A DNA stretch of 64,000 nucleotides, taken from Tenrec ecaudatus (taxonomy: Eukaryota > Chordata > Mammalia > Afrosoricida > Tenrecidae). The stretch's first letter is position 1; the number at the start of each line of letters is the position of its first letter. A program made the position numbers and the translations under genes. Location: positions 39,573,501 to 39,637,500 of the forward strand of contig NC_134546.1 of the NCBI RefSeq assembly GCF_050624435.1, given 5' to 3'. This document shows positions 35,901 to 41,372 of this stretch, one piece after another. The notes under the pieces are model-generated. The model saw only the letters and a program-made list of their open reading frames with translations. It had not been told where the DNA came from and did no database searches.

Positions 35901-37071
35901 AGTGTGTTCCCGAGAAGATGGTGAAGCCTCCTCTCACATACTTTAGACGTGTAACCTGGAACGACCGATCCTTGAAGAAGGCCACCATGCCTGGTAGAGA
36001 AGGTCAGCAAAGAAGAGCCGTCCCACAAGAGCCTGACAGGCCCAGTGGCTGCAATAGTAAGCCCCGCTCTAAGAAGAATTGTGGGGATGTTCCATGCCTT
36101 GTTCTGTTTTACTAGCCACCTAACAACATGATTTTATTCTCTTATCTACCAAGTTAAGAAAGGGATTCTTCCCTGTTTCACAGGAAGAACTGGGTAAAAT
36201 CATTAAAATATTGAGCTCTACTCTCATTAATAACACTTTCATGATAACTATTGACTGCCAGTCACTTCAAAAGAGAATGCATCAAAGAACGATCAATTCA
36301 GGAAAATTGATACAATTCTTCCTGCTTAGCAACTTAAATCCACCTTTTGCGGTGAGCTGTGCGGGTTTCTCTGGAAAATACTGTTTCTGTTTGGCACACA
36401 CTGCTAAGTCTGGATTTGTTTCCATCCACTCTCTTAGTGAATGTTGAATCGTCACCGTTGCGAATTTGTAGTTACACAGACAGAACTTTCTTAGACAAGT
36501 CAAGGCAGGTCCACCAGAAGCATTCCAACGGGGTCCCAGGCTGAGCGGCCAGTGGGATGGGGGTACACACAGGGGAGCAGTCGCCATGGCCTACCTCAAG
36601 GAAACCAATCGCTGAGACATTTGTCCCAAGCAGATCTAAACCTCACTCCTCTTCCCAATCACTTTAAGAGGGATCCATTTGTTTTGACGAGGTAATTTTG
36701 AATATTTTCTAAATTCTCAGCTAGGAGGGGAGGCAGAGTTGTCAGACAGACTGAGGGAGGGAAACCCCATTTTCCTCTGGGGAAAGGGGAAGTAGGCCAC
36801 CCCGGCCAGCAGTGGGTCCTGGAGAAGAGCAAACACGGGAAGGAGGCAGCTAGGGGAGGGAAAGTAAGGGGTGCAGAAGTGCAGAAGAGCCAACGGACGG
36901 ACTGAAGGACAGACGGAAGGGTCGGAAGTGCGGGTGAGGGCCAGAGGGAAAGGCAAGGGCGGGGGCGGGGCGAGGGGGGTAGGGGCAGGCGACCCCTGAC
37001 ACCCACTGTCCCGCTCTGCCCAGGGCGTCCCTTACAGAGATGGTGGCCATAGTGACCACTGCCTGGTCCAT
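673..37071 (-). CDS. STPG4: STPG4 gene, coding exons 1-6 (last exon off the left edge)
   Basis: STPG4 is a small sperm-tail PG-rich repeat protein, also known as gonad-specific expression protein (GSE). In mouse it is reported as a maternal nuclear factor that binds histones and promotes loss of 5-methylcytosine in the zygote. Six exons can be joined on the minus strand: about 37003-37071, 32128-32187, 28800-29057, 20875-20939, 20607-20661 and 673-777. Phases are compatible throughout and all introns are GT-AG, with no stop or frameshift. PG-type motifs are visible: PIPGTYHL in exon 3, [10 protein letters not shown] in exon 4 and GPGPGHYDL in exon 6. The joined product is about 190-205 residues; the expected C-terminal 40 or so residues would come from a seventh exon to the left. 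Position beside CALM2 on the same strand matches human 2p21. The gene looks intact. The only uncertain boundary is the exon 1 donor. Identification rests on recognised family sequence, not on a search. Confidence 0.9.
778..1366. other. STPG4 intron 5, unassigned
   Basis: Unique-looking intronic sequence. No repeat family, exon or RNA gene recognised. Confidence 0.6.
1367..1527 (-). repeat. AfroSINE
   Basis: Body on the plus side (CACTGCCCTTGAGTTGACG, GGGCAGGGTAGAACTGCC) and tRNA-like head at the right (GGTGGTTTCGAACTGCTGAC, then CACTACACCATCAGGGCTCC). The head at the high end gives minus orientation. Confidence 0.85.
1780..1985 (+). repeat. AfroSINE (diverged)
   Basis: tRNA-like head GAGCACTGGTGG..GCGGCTAACAC..GTCAGCAATTTGAAACC, then GGAAACTCATGGGGCAG and CCTATAGGGTCACTGTGAGT. 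Confidence 0.75.
2072..2577 (+). mobile_element. Solo-LTR-like relic, type 1
   Basis: An approximately 506-bp unit beginning TGTGGTAGTTACATAATCTG and ending TCTAGTCCACCAGACTAACACA, with an internal (AC)n at 2205-2224. A related copy lies in opposite orientation at about 27440-27925, sharing GGGGTGGAG..TAGCCTGTC.ATCAG, AGCTTGATGACCTCATTTGG and GAGCC.CGTGGAGA. TG...CA ends and size suggest an endogenous retrovirus solo LTR. No internal coding sequence is present, and no clear target duplication was found. Confidence 0.6.
2618..2760 (+). repeat. AfroSINE fragment
   Basis: Poorly preserved head followed by ATCTACCTTGTCCTATGGGG and TCACCATGAGTCAGG. Confidence 0.6.
2855..4749 (-). mobile_element. 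L1 3' tail (afrotherian type), copy A
   Basis: Inverted 3' end TTTTTTAAATCATTTTATTAG then GGGGCTCATACAACTGTTATC, followed by about 1.9 kb shared with copies at 29110-30797 (same strand) and 43050-45722 (opposite strand). Markers include TTAAGACCCTAGATGCTATA and TTAGACAGACCTG. It is 5' truncated, with no intact ORF. Open frames in it are chance. Confidence 0.85.
4860..5035 (-). repeat. AfroSINE (old)
   Basis: Body at the low end and head at the high end (GCAGAGCGACTGGGGGATTTG, then GTTTAGCAGCAGAGTTCTTAA). Confidence 0.65.
5085..5470 (+). mobile_element. L1 3' end, older subfamily
   Basis: AACAACAGAAACGTGGGCGAAGG, then GGAGCTGATACCAAGGGCTC and a terminal run GCCCCAATAACATGA plus T/A-rich tail. 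Closely related in layout to 42725-43037. Confidence 0.75.
5571..5775 (+). repeat. AfroSINE
   Basis: Head TGGAGCACAGTGGTTACATT..AGGTCAGCAGTTCGAAACTG, body GGGAAATTCACAGGGCAGTT and GGGTCGCTATTATGAGTCG. Confidence 0.85.
5776..8777. other. STPG4 intron 5, 3 kb unassigned
   Basis: Moderately GC-rich unique sequence. Overlapping frames on both strands at 5844-7313 show no recognisable protein and no consistent splice pattern. A CCCAATAAAATGAAAAC string near 8742 resembles a poly(A) signal plus tail, but nothing upstream is identifiable as a retrocopy. Confidence 0.5.
8778..8940 (+). repeat. AfroSINE (5' portion)
   Basis: Good tRNA-like head: GGAGCCCTGGTGGCACAATG, then GAAAGGTTGGCTGTTCGAACC. The body is truncated or diverged after about 150 bp. 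Confidence 0.88.
8941..9640. other. STPG4 intron 5, unassigned
   Basis: No repeat family or exon recognised. A frame on the minus strand at 9058-9585 is 175 codons long but has no family resemblance and no gene context. Confidence 0.5.
9650..10490 (-). mobile_element. Ancient L1 (L1M-type) 3' half, split by a SINE
   Basis: Inverted L1M text: TTTTACCCACTTTACACGGGC, CTATGCAATTTTGTCACATG, then after the SINE CTTTTTCACTCAGCACCAGG, TAGCATTCCACAGTGTGGAC and TGTTTCCAGCTTGGGACCATT. Confidence 0.8.
9983..10190 (+). repeat. AfroSINE inside L1M
   Basis: Head GCAGCCCTATAGCTTAGCGC..GGCCAGCAGTTCAAAACC, body GGAAACCCACACGGGCC and GGGGCTCTGAGAATCAGAAC. L1M sequence resumes on either side, so the SINE is younger than the L1. 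Confidence 0.8.
10500..11685. other. STPG4 intron 5, unassigned
   Basis: Unique or unrecognised sequence. 10941-11135 has ends loosely like a hAT repeat (CAGTGTTTCCCAA ... GTTTGAGAA), but no clean terminal repeat or target duplication. Confidence 0.45.
11690..11960 (-). mobile_element. Ancient L1 ORF2 3' fragment
   Basis: Inverted L1 text such as CACTGATCCATTTCAGATTGG and TTGTTCATTTGCATATGGAGATC with GTCTCAGCACCA. Confidence 0.7.
12456..12482. repeat. (TG)n microsatellite
   Basis: Uninterrupted TG run followed by GCATGCGTGCAT. The sequence from 11961 to 12455 is unassigned. Confidence 0.95.
12640..12765 (-). repeat. AfroSINE (body only)
   Basis: GGATTCTGACTCATAGCAACCCTATGGGACAAGGTAGAACC with the phase TTCTCCTGCAGAGG. 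The tRNA head is missing. Confidence 0.75.
12996..13195 (-). repeat. AfroSINE
   Basis: CACAGTGACCCTACAGGAC, CTCTCTCCCATGGAGCGGCC, GACCGTGCAGTTAGCAGTAC and the terminal head GATGGCACCAGGGCTCC. Confidence 0.85.
13196..14000. other. STPG4 intron 5, unassigned
   Basis: No recognised exon, repeat or RNA gene. Confidence 0.5.
14009..14238. mobile_element. hAT-type MITE (230 bp)
   Basis: Terminal inverted repeats CAGGCGTCCTCATACT at the left and, reverse-complemented, CAGGGGTCCTCAAACT at the right (14 of 16 match). They are flanked by 8-bp duplications GCCTAGTC (14001-14008) and CCCTAGTC (14239-14246), one mismatch apart. GC-rich subterminal blocks (GCGGCCCGCGGGCCACATGC) and no coding capacity. 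The 8-bp duplication and the CAG...CTG ends mark a non-autonomous hAT element. Confidence 0.9.
14590..15140 (-). mobile_element. RTE LINE 3' region
   Basis: Inverted RTE text: TGCTTCTTCCAACACAGACT, TTCTTCTGGCGGGCCATG, AAAGTGACATCTTTGCTTTT, GACTGCTGCTTTCACGAGCG. Read on the minus strand this is the C-terminal end of the RTE reverse transcriptase polyprotein plus its tail. Heavily decayed. Confidence 0.8.
15270..15760 (-). mobile_element. RTE LINE fragment
   Basis: The 3' tail (CTGACTCATAGTGACCCGATGC..GAAACACTGCCCGTCC), then CGTGACCAAACC..ATGTAAAATGGAATTC and the region over the reverse transcriptase palm (GGTGATGTTATCTGCACATT). Possibly part of the same or an adjacent RTE insertion as 14590-15140. 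Confidence 0.7.
17384..18406 (+). pseudogene. L1 ORF1 (broken N-terminal half)
   Basis: ORF1p is the L1 RNA-binding chaperone. From the likely ATG at 17384 the N-terminal coiled-coil half is broken by in-frame TAGs (17453 and 17705) and at least one frame change. From about 17816 a 196-codon open frame keeps the RRM and C-terminal domain, with [28 protein letters not shown] and [16 protein letters not shown]. Human-type ORF1p is about 338 residues, so the conserved C-terminal half survives nearly whole. Confidence 0.85.
18514..19663 (+). pseudogene. L1 ORF2 endonuclease region
   Basis: Reads [20 protein letters not shown] and [10 protein letters not shown], the apurinic endonuclease start; then stops and frame changes; then [14 protein letters not shown] and [12 protein letters not shown], the later endonuclease motifs. 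The reverse transcriptase domain does not follow in this orientation. Confidence 0.85.
19664..20035 (-). pseudogene. L1 ORF2 reverse transcriptase fragment, inverted
   Basis: On the minus strand it reads [34 protein letters not shown] and [12 protein letters not shown], the palm region just after the catalytic YADD-type motif (here FADL, so the second Asp is lost). It abuts the sense-oriented L1 at 19663/19664, so part of ORF2 has been inverted. Confidence 0.85.
20036..20355. other. STPG4 intron 5, unassigned
   Basis: No recognised feature between the L1 and the next SINE. Confidence 0.5.
20360..20526 (-). repeat. AfroSINE
   Basis: CACCCAGTCAACGATGACTC, CAGAGTTGCTGGTGGTTTTG and the head CTTAACCACTACACCGTGG. 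It ends 80 bp from STPG4 exon 5. Confidence 0.82.
20607..20661 (-). CDS. STPG4: STPG4 coding exon 5
   Basis: This 55-bp micro-exon completes a codon split by the previous intron (phase 2) and ends in phase 0. It encodes [18 protein letters not shown], which lines up with the FRSTV..RFP..FIP segment of the family between two PG motifs. The acceptor ends TTTAG (just above 20661) and the donor is GTAAGT at 20601-20606. It is too short to stand out as an open reading frame; frame continuity with exons 4 and 6 is the main support. Confidence 0.85.
20875..20939 (-). CDS. STPG4: STPG4 coding exon 4
   Basis: This exon has 65 bp, entered in phase 0 and left in phase 2. It encodes [20 protein letters not shown], a PG-rich repeat typical of the STPG family. 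The acceptor is TTTGTCTGCAG and the donor is CCAG followed by GTAAGC. Only a 213-bp intron separates it from exon 5, while the introns on either side of the pair are about 8 and 20 kb. Confidence 0.88.
21090..21132 (-). repeat. AfroSINE head relic
   Basis: Only the tRNA-like end remains: TTTGGTTAGCACGGCCCC then ACCAGGGCTCC. Confidence 0.6.
21300..21490 (-). mobile_element. Older L1 3' end
   Basis: Inverted A-rich 3' end then GGGTAGGGGTTTACAGAGC, TCAGTTTTACATCCAATAAC, and a C-rich run near ACACACCCATCACAATCCCC. Confidence 0.5.
21491..23045. other. STPG4 intron 3, unassigned
   Basis: Unique sequence with a (CA)-rich patch at 22588-22618. The segment 22180-22470 is unusually rich in CpG for an intron and has no repeat signature. 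Confidence 0.5.
23048..23236 (-). repeat. AfroSINE
   Basis: CAGTTGGTGCTGTCTCACAG, GAAGAAGCTGGTGGGTTCAAACC, GTTAGCAGCTGAGTGCTTTA, and the head end CAGTACCAGAGCCTC. Confidence 0.82.
23343..23965 (+). mobile_element. Solo LTR-like relic, MaLR-type (copy 1)
   Basis: Starts TGTGATGGTTAGGTTTATTG and ends CCTAGAGAACCCTGCCTAACAC, the start and end texts typical of ERVL/MaLR-class LTRs. The second half matches 26540-27095 (GTGAGTTG..CTGAGCC, TATACTGCTGT). No internal viral genes. A (TAGA)12 microsatellite lies in the 3' part, where the family often carries simple repeats. Confidence 0.65.
23861..23908. repeat. (TAGA)12 microsatellite
   Basis: 48 bp of perfect TAGA repeat inside the LTR-like element. 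Confidence 0.97.
23970..24425 (+). mobile_element. RTE LINE 3' end
   Basis: Encodes a decayed C-terminal RTE stretch in one frame: [44 protein letters not shown] (the GRP..RW.D motif typical of RTE C-termini), then the tail. It ends beside a 25-bp tandem array. Confidence 0.8.
24435..24658. repeat. 25-bp minisatellite, 9 copies
   Basis: Unit CCTTACCTGAGAACCATCTT plus ATGGC. Copies 2 and 4 carry the same variants (CTCAGAACTATCC), so copies 1-2 and 3-4 form a 50-bp higher-order repeat. On the minus strand (the STPG4 transcript strand) most units contain CTCAGGTAAGG, a good match to a 5' splice site. Confidence 0.95.
24660..25935. other. STPG4 intron 3, unassigned
   Basis: No recognised repeat or exon. 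Frames at 24700-25083 have no family resemblance. Confidence 0.5.
25940..26420 (-). mobile_element. Possible ancient L1 3' fragment
   Basis: Weak inverted L1M-like flow (CTACTTGATTTTTTCATTTATG, TTTTCAGTGGTTACACAGTG, GTGGGATTGCCAGGTTTGAG). Heavily diverged, so tentative. Confidence 0.4.
26540..27095 (+). mobile_element. Solo LTR-like relic, MaLR-type (copy 2)
   Basis: Ends TTTCTCTAGAGAACCCTGCC then TAACAC, the same terminus as copy 1. Contains GGGAGTGAGTTGCACTGAGCC and an (AT)n run at 27031-27049. No coding sequence. Confidence 0.62.
27440..27925 (-). mobile_element. Solo-LTR-like relic, type 1, inverted
   Basis: Reverse complement of the unit at 2072-2577: GACTAGAGAACCAAATCC at the low end, CCACCTCCAGTGAGCTATTTATCTCC, AAATGAGGTCATCAAGCTGAG and CAAGTTGACAGGAAATAATG at the high end. 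Confidence 0.6.
28110..28345 (+). mobile_element. Old L1 3' UTR remnant
   Basis: Ends ACTGATTTGCTCTGTAGATCTTC then ACAATAAAAATG. The same closing phrase recurs near 35150 and 46060. Confidence 0.55.
28800..29057 (-). CDS. STPG4: STPG4 coding exon 3
   Basis: This is the largest exon: 258 bp, 86 codons, phase 0 at both ends. It starts [13 protein letters not shown] and includes [32 protein letters not shown] and [10 protein letters not shown], the conserved core of STPG4. The acceptor is CCATTTCCTACAG (above 29057) and the donor is CCAG followed by GTAATG (28794-28799). There are no stops or gaps. A young L1 tail (from 29110) begins only about 50 bp upstream of the acceptor. Confidence 0.92.
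29110..30797 (-). mobile_element. L1 3' tail (afrotherian type), copy B
   Basis: TTTAAAAAAAAATCATTTAATTAG then GGGCTCATACAACTCTTATC, continuing through the same landmarks as copy A to TCAGATCGGGTGGAATTCCC. 5' truncated. Its poly(A) end lies about 50 bp upstream of the STPG4 exon 3 acceptor. Confidence 0.88.
30798..31105. other. STPG4 intron 2, unassigned
   Basis: Unique. A frame ending [21 protein letters not shown] on the plus strand has no support as an exon. Confidence 0.45.
31110..31450 (-). mobile_element. Ancient L1 (L1MA/L1MB-like) 3' end
   Basis: Inverted L1M 3'UTR flow: GAAAATATAGATAACTCACC, GGCGACCAATTACATCAG, GTCACACAGCATTTGTCCTTTG. Confidence 0.7.
32128..32187 (-). CDS. STPG4: STPG4 coding exon 2
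   Basis: This exon has 60 bp, 20 codons, phase 0 at both ends. It encodes [20 protein letters not shown]; the [12 protein letters not shown] block is a recognisable STPG4 sequence that leads straight into TPIPGTYHL of exon 3. The acceptor is TTGTTACTAG, with a weak pyrimidine tract, and the donor is ACG followed by GTATGT (32122-32127). Confidence 0.85.
32188..32865. other. STPG4 intron 1, unassigned
   Basis: No feature recognised. Confidence 0.5.
32870..34570 (-). mobile_element. RTE LINE, reverse transcriptase region
   Basis: About 1.7 kb on the minus strand. Readable islands: [53 protein letters not shown] and, further on, [17 protein letters not shown] with the catalytic YADD motif, then LQDLL. 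The 5'-ward part (33750-34570) covers the linker and endonuclease end. Frames are broken several times. This is the best-preserved RTE in the window, the family presumed to mobilise AfroSINEs. Confidence 0.85.
34590..35215 (+). mobile_element. Old L1 3' UTR remnant
   Basis: AAAAGACCAGGCTTACTGG..GAGACTGGTCC, then GATGATCTGCTCCGTAAATC. Shares phrases with 45725-46110 and 28110-28345. Confidence 0.55.
35219..35249. repeat. (CA)n microsatellite
   Basis: Interrupted once by an extra A (ACACACAAACACACAC). Confidence 0.95.
35560..36105 (+). mobile_element. RTE LINE 3' end
   Basis: GGATCCATGGAAGCAGGAGTC..ACATCAAAAGATG, GAATAAGGAAGACCTAACAAG, ATATTGTGTTGGCAAAGAATAC, ATACTTTAGACGTGTAACCTG. This is the sense-orientation counterpart of the 14590-15140 piece. 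Confidence 0.8.
36106..37000. other. STPG4 intron 1, 5' end
   Basis: Unique sequence, purine-rich on the plus strand from 36720. No additional exon recognised. Confidence 0.55.
37003..37071 (-). CDS. STPG4: STPG4 coding exon 1 (3' end uncertain)
   Basis: The ATG at 37071-37069 opens [20 protein letters not shown], which resembles the start of STPG4 orthologues. Exon 2 requires a phase-0 donor. Two candidates exist: the stronger-looking TCT followed by GTAAGG (exon end 37036, 12 codons), or the weaker TGG followed by GTGTCA (exon end 37003, 23 codons). Similarity to the orthologue N-terminus appears to continue past the first site, which favours the longer form. The 5'UTR and start site are not resolved. 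Confidence 0.65.
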
Positions 37072-37175
37072 CGGGGTCGCTTTCTCCGGATCCGGAGCCC
37101 TCAGCAGTTGCTAGGAGACGCCGGAGACGCCGAGGGGTTGGGGGAGGGGGCCTGGCACACTTATCCCGCTCGATG

Positions 37176-37250
<75 letters not shown>
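37072..37250 (-). promoter_or_regulatory. STPG4 5' flank / putative promoter
   Basis: The 180 bp upstream of the STPG4 ATG is GC-rich (CCGGATCCGG, GGAGACGCCG). It contains GTTGCTAGGAGAC at 37107-37119, whose first half matches an RFX X-box half-site; X-boxes are common in sperm-flagellar and ciliary genes. A pure GA tract follows at 37179-37249. No TATA box is obvious. Promoter status is inferred from position. Confidence 0.5.
37179..37249. repeat. (GA)n microsatellite, 71 bp, uninterrupted
   Basis: About 35 perfect GA dinucleotides. Read on the STPG4 strand this is a polypyrimidine (TC)n tract beginning about 108 bp upstream of the start codon. Confidence 0.98.
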
Positions 37251-37251
<1 letters not shown>

Positions 37252-38350
37252 AATGGGGCCCCAGAAAGGGCTTTGGAATGGCCAGTGGGCAGGAGGGGCG
37301 GTGGAGGTGGGGTGGGGGAGGAGGGCGCCCACACCCTCAGCGCTCACCAGTCACCCCCCCACCCACCGCACCCATCCCCACCTAGCAGCGTCCAGGCAAA
37401 CCTCCTCCTTAGCACCCACTGTAAGGTTGACATGGTGCGTTTTCGGGAGCATCTCCTCTTGTGTGTCCCTGGTGTGAAACCCACCGCCCCATTGCCCCTA
37501 CAGACAATTCACCTTTCAACCCACCCCCCTTCTGGCTGTACCTTCTTTTCGACCTATTAACATTCTCAGTAAAAACAAAACCAAACAAAAAAGACAAACA
37601 CTCTCCTCAACCAGCAACACAGGAGTCTAAATGCTCGCCTGAGCCTGGAGATGGAGGTCTGCCCCAAGGGTGGGTGAGAAACAGGGCTACCCAGGAGAGG
37701 CAGAGGCAGGACCCCAAACCCACCGCATTCTAAGTGCTTCCATTTACTTTCCGGGGGGAAAAGTTGCTCCATCTTCCTTCACCATCTTAGTATGTCACAT
37801 GTGGGCACACATCTGCCAATTAAAGCGATTTGTGAAACCACCACCCATCCAACCACCGACTCCCCCAGCTCTTCTCAAACCTGACCTCCGTTTGCCATTC
37901 TGGCGTTTCTAACTCTGCCCCCTCCTGCTTGAATTCTTGGGCCTCCAGGATTCAAACCCTGGCTGCATGTATTGACTCACTCTTGTTTTCAGAGGTAGGG
38001 TAATAAAACAGTGCATCTCTATGAGGTCATTATGAATATTAGCGTAGCTGAGTAAAATATCTGGAGTCATGTCCAACACAATGCTTTCAAGAAATGAAAG
38101 CTATCATTGCAGCCATTAGGAAACTTGCAAACCTCTCACTTCTCAGCCCTGAAGACAATGCTCTGATGTAGGCGGCCAGTCAAAAAGTGCTGCTGGGCTT
38201 CCAATTCAAACATGCAGGGGGCATTCCAAAAAGGATGGGGTCGGGCTAATTATGCTAAACACAACGTGGTTAAACCTGTCTCTGCACTCAGTGGAGAGCT
38301 AGCTGCACACCAGTTCTCAGGAATACATTTGTCTCTTTATAAATAAACCA
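37251..38350. other. Intergenic, upstream of STPG4
   Basis: C-rich on the plus strand near the promoter (CCCCCCACCCACCGCACCC). No gene or repeat recognised. Confidence 0.5.
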
Positions 38351-38352
38351 AA

Positions 38353-38535
38353 TACTAAACTCATTGCCATCAGATCCATTTTGATTCAGAGTAACCCTTT
38401 AGGACAAGATAGACCAGTCCCTGTAGGTTCCAAGAACAAAACTTCTCTTTCTCCTGCAGAGTGCTAGTGGGTTTGAACTGCTGGGCCTGCAGTTAGCAGT
38501 CCAACACATCGCCTACTTTATCACCAGGGCTCCTT
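38353..38535 (-). repeat. AfroSINE
   Basis: ACTCATTGCCATCAGATCC, TTTCTCCTGCAGAGTGCTAG, GTTAGCAGTCCAACACATCG and the head end ATCACCAGGGCTCC. Confidence 0.85.
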
Positions 38536-39264
38536 GGGCTTGAGATAAAAAGACAGTCCAATAATCAAACCAGTGGATTCCTAGGGGTCTGCGAGACTCA
38601 TGACAGGTGGGTCAGCTCAGAAGGGTATCGTGACTGCTTTTCTGGATTGCAGAAGCGTAAGGTGAAGATGTTTTAAGAAAATTAAACATTGCGCTGTGAG
38701 AAAAAAAGCCAGCAAGTTTCCATCAGAACAATGCACCTACTCATGCTTCAAGGGTGTCAAGGCTGTCTTAATGAGAATTTGGTTGGGAGCCCTTAACCCT
38801 TACCCCATCATCACCCTACAGTCCTGGTCTTGCCCCTTCAGACTTTGGTTCCCAAAATGTAAAACTTTAAAAGGACTGTATTTTGAATCCCTCTGGGATA
38901 CCCCAAACTGCCACTCTGACGTGGAATACATTGACGCGTGCAGAATTCTTCAGTGAAAGTTTAGAAGTGATTAGACCTGGAGAAAGGAAATTAGAGAAAC
39001 ACGTTTCACATTTTGCTATTGTAATAAAATTTTCTTAATTTTTGTTTGATAAAATTTTGTAGCAATCTTTTTTTTTAAACCCTAGTATTAAACTTACAAG
39101 CCCAAAGTGCAATTTCTCTCCTTGATCACCTGCACGAGTCGGGGGTCAACTTCTCTGACAAGTCCTCCTCTACCCAGCACTTCATGTCCCAAAGGACCCT
39201 GAGCTTTTGTTTATTGGAGGGTTCCTTTTGACAAATAATGCCTCTCACCTTTAGACATACCCAG

Positions 39265-39460
39265 GAGCCCTGGTGGCATGCTGGGTTATATACTGGGCTG
39301 CTCACCACAAGTTCAGCAGTTTGAAATCACCAGGTGCTTCTTGGGAGAAAGATGAGGATTTCTATTTCTGTAAAGATTTGCAGTCTTGGAAACCCACAGG
39401 GGAAGAAGTTGTACACGCCATCCAAACAGGAGTCAAAATGGACTTGGTGGCAAGGAGTTG
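39265..39460 (+). repeat. AfroSINE
   Basis: CCCAGGAGCCCTGGTGGCATG, GTTCAGCAGTTTGAAATCACC, GATTTGCAGTCTTGGAAACCC. The 3' half is diverged. Confidence 0.82.
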
Positions 39461-39784
39461 TTCTGGGAAACACCCAGGACAGGAGTTCAGCTCCGAGGCC
39501 TTTGAGCAGAGGAGGGACTAACATGTGGCGAGTGAATGACTGAATTGCTTCTCCCTCGATCAATAAAACCAGAGGGTGAACTAGAATAATACTTTTCCAA
39601 AACGGATGGAGTTTCAACACAGCCACAGATCTTTTTTAAATGGAGATTCTGATTCAGGACCAAAGATTCTATGTTTCTAACAAGCTCCCAAGTGTTTCTG
39701 GTGACATTTTGAGCAGAAAAAAACTAGAAGTCTGCATTTAATTTCTACTAAAATACTAGGTTTGGGGATTCATCTAACCTACCC

Positions 39785-40780
39785 TTTAAAATAAAAAGAC
39801 CCATATATGGAATATAAATACCATTTACAATAGCCACAAAAGAGATGAAATCCCTAGGAATAAACCTAACCAGGATGTAAAAAATGTAGACAAAGAAGAC
39901 TACAAACCACTAACACAAGGAACCAAGAGCTACATAAATGACACCTATCAGGCTGATAAAAGACATAACATGTCAAAATGTCACAGCTCCCCCAAAGCAA
40001 CCCGTAGATGTAATGAAACCCCAATCCAGACCCTGTTAATGTTGTTAGGTACCAATGAGTCTCATAGTGGCCCTGCGAAAAACAGAACGAAAGAAACACT
40101 GATGGCAAAACCGATTTACATGGAAAGAAGGAGAAAAGAAAGAAGAAAGACTCTAGATAGCAAAGCACTACTGAAGAACAACAAAGAGATCGCACGTTTC
40201 CCAGTCTTAGAGCTTGCAGTATAGCCGCGGTACTCCAAACAGCCCGGTACATCAACAGACACACGAATCAATGGGACAGAGTTGAAAACCCAGAAGTAAA
40301 TCCATCCCCCTATCGAGGGACAATTCATCTTTGACAAAAGGCAGAAAGCTACTAAATATGGAAGAGATTGTTTCTTTAACAAACGGTGCTGGCAAAACTG
40401 GATATCCATTTGTAGAAACACGAAACAGGATTTATACTCCACAGTACATCCATCAACTGAAGATGGATCGAAGATCTAAAACAACAAAGACTATCAAAGA
40501 GAACTATTGTATTATATGATATGTAAATCACCAATAAAAATGTTGAAGAAATAAAATCACAAACAAAAAATTATCGAAGAAAAAAAGGGGGAGAAACCCA
40601 GGTGCCCTAATTTATAGCATAAGTAGTATATCAAACATAAAAAAATTTATAAGCCTCTGTAGATAGGTAACTGGGAGCTTCTAAAAATAAAACACTTATG
40701 TGCGTCAAGACCTCCTAAAAAGAACCAGGAAAAAATGTCCTGGCAATCTGTAATCTAAAACTTATAGAAAACGTCAACAT
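39785..40780 (+). mobile_element. L1 ORF2 fragment
   Basis: Standard L1 ORF2 text: TACCATTTACAATAGCCAC..AGATGAAATCCCTAGGAAT, TGGGACAGAGTTGAAAACCC, CAATTCATCTTTGACAAAAGG, ACGGTGCTGGCAAAACTGG. An RTE-tail-like scrap is embedded at 40035-40098. Not open. Confidence 0.82.
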
Positions 40781-40784
40781 TCCA

Positions 40785-41152
40785 ACTCAACTCACTGCCA
40801 TTAAGTCAACTCCAACTCAGAGCGACCCTACAGGATAGGCTAGAACTGCCCGTGAGTGTCCCAACAACTTTTCAGTCTTTCTTCCGCGGCTCGGTTTCAA
40901 GGGCCTCCACATGGTAGCATGTATCCAACCTTAATTACTCTTTATGGGTGACTGATATGTCTTTAATTATGTGTGCCACATTTTATTATCCAGCCACCTG
41001 CTAATGGACACCTGGGTTTCCCCCCTCCCCCCATTTAGCTGTTGTGAATATGCTGAAGTGAGTGTTGGTGTACAAATAACTGAGTCTGGTGGATTTGAAC
41101 TGGTGACCTTGTGGATCTCAGCCCTGCATGTAACCACACATCACCAGGGCTC
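40785..41152 (-). repeat. AfroSINE split by an L1M scrap
   Basis: The body at 40790-40900 (CACTGCCATTAAGTCAACTC..GAGCGACCCTACAGGATAGG) and the head at 41085-41152 (GATTTGAACTGGTGACCTTG..CACCAGGGCTCC) flank L1M-like text (CATTTTATTATCCAGCCACC). They may be two separate SINEs or one split copy. Confidence 0.65.
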
Positions 41153-41283
41153 CTTTTCAACATTTCAATAGCAATTGAAAAAAGAAAATTCCACTTAATG
41201 GGCAAAAGACACAATCAGGCACGTCACCAAAGGTAAATGCAGGTGGCCAGCAAATATACAAATACTTGTGATCATTAGGCCAT

Positions 41284-41372
41284 GTTGTCAGGAGTCGGTG
41301 AGTCAGTTTCGACTCTGGTGACCCCTACGCATAACAGACGGAAACTGCCCAGTCCGGCACCATTCTTACAAT
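41284..41372 (-). mobile_element. RTE 3' tail, left part of a split copy
   Basis: GTCAGTTTCGACTCTGGTG..CCCCTACGCATAACAGAC, GAAACTGCCCAGTCCGGC. It continues at 42639 after an L1 insertion. Confidence 0.8.

Noticed and set aside
37165-37260. Arg/Glu-repeat protein over the GA tract (frame starting at 37108)
   Set aside because: It is a simple translation of the (GA)n microsatellite in a promoter region.
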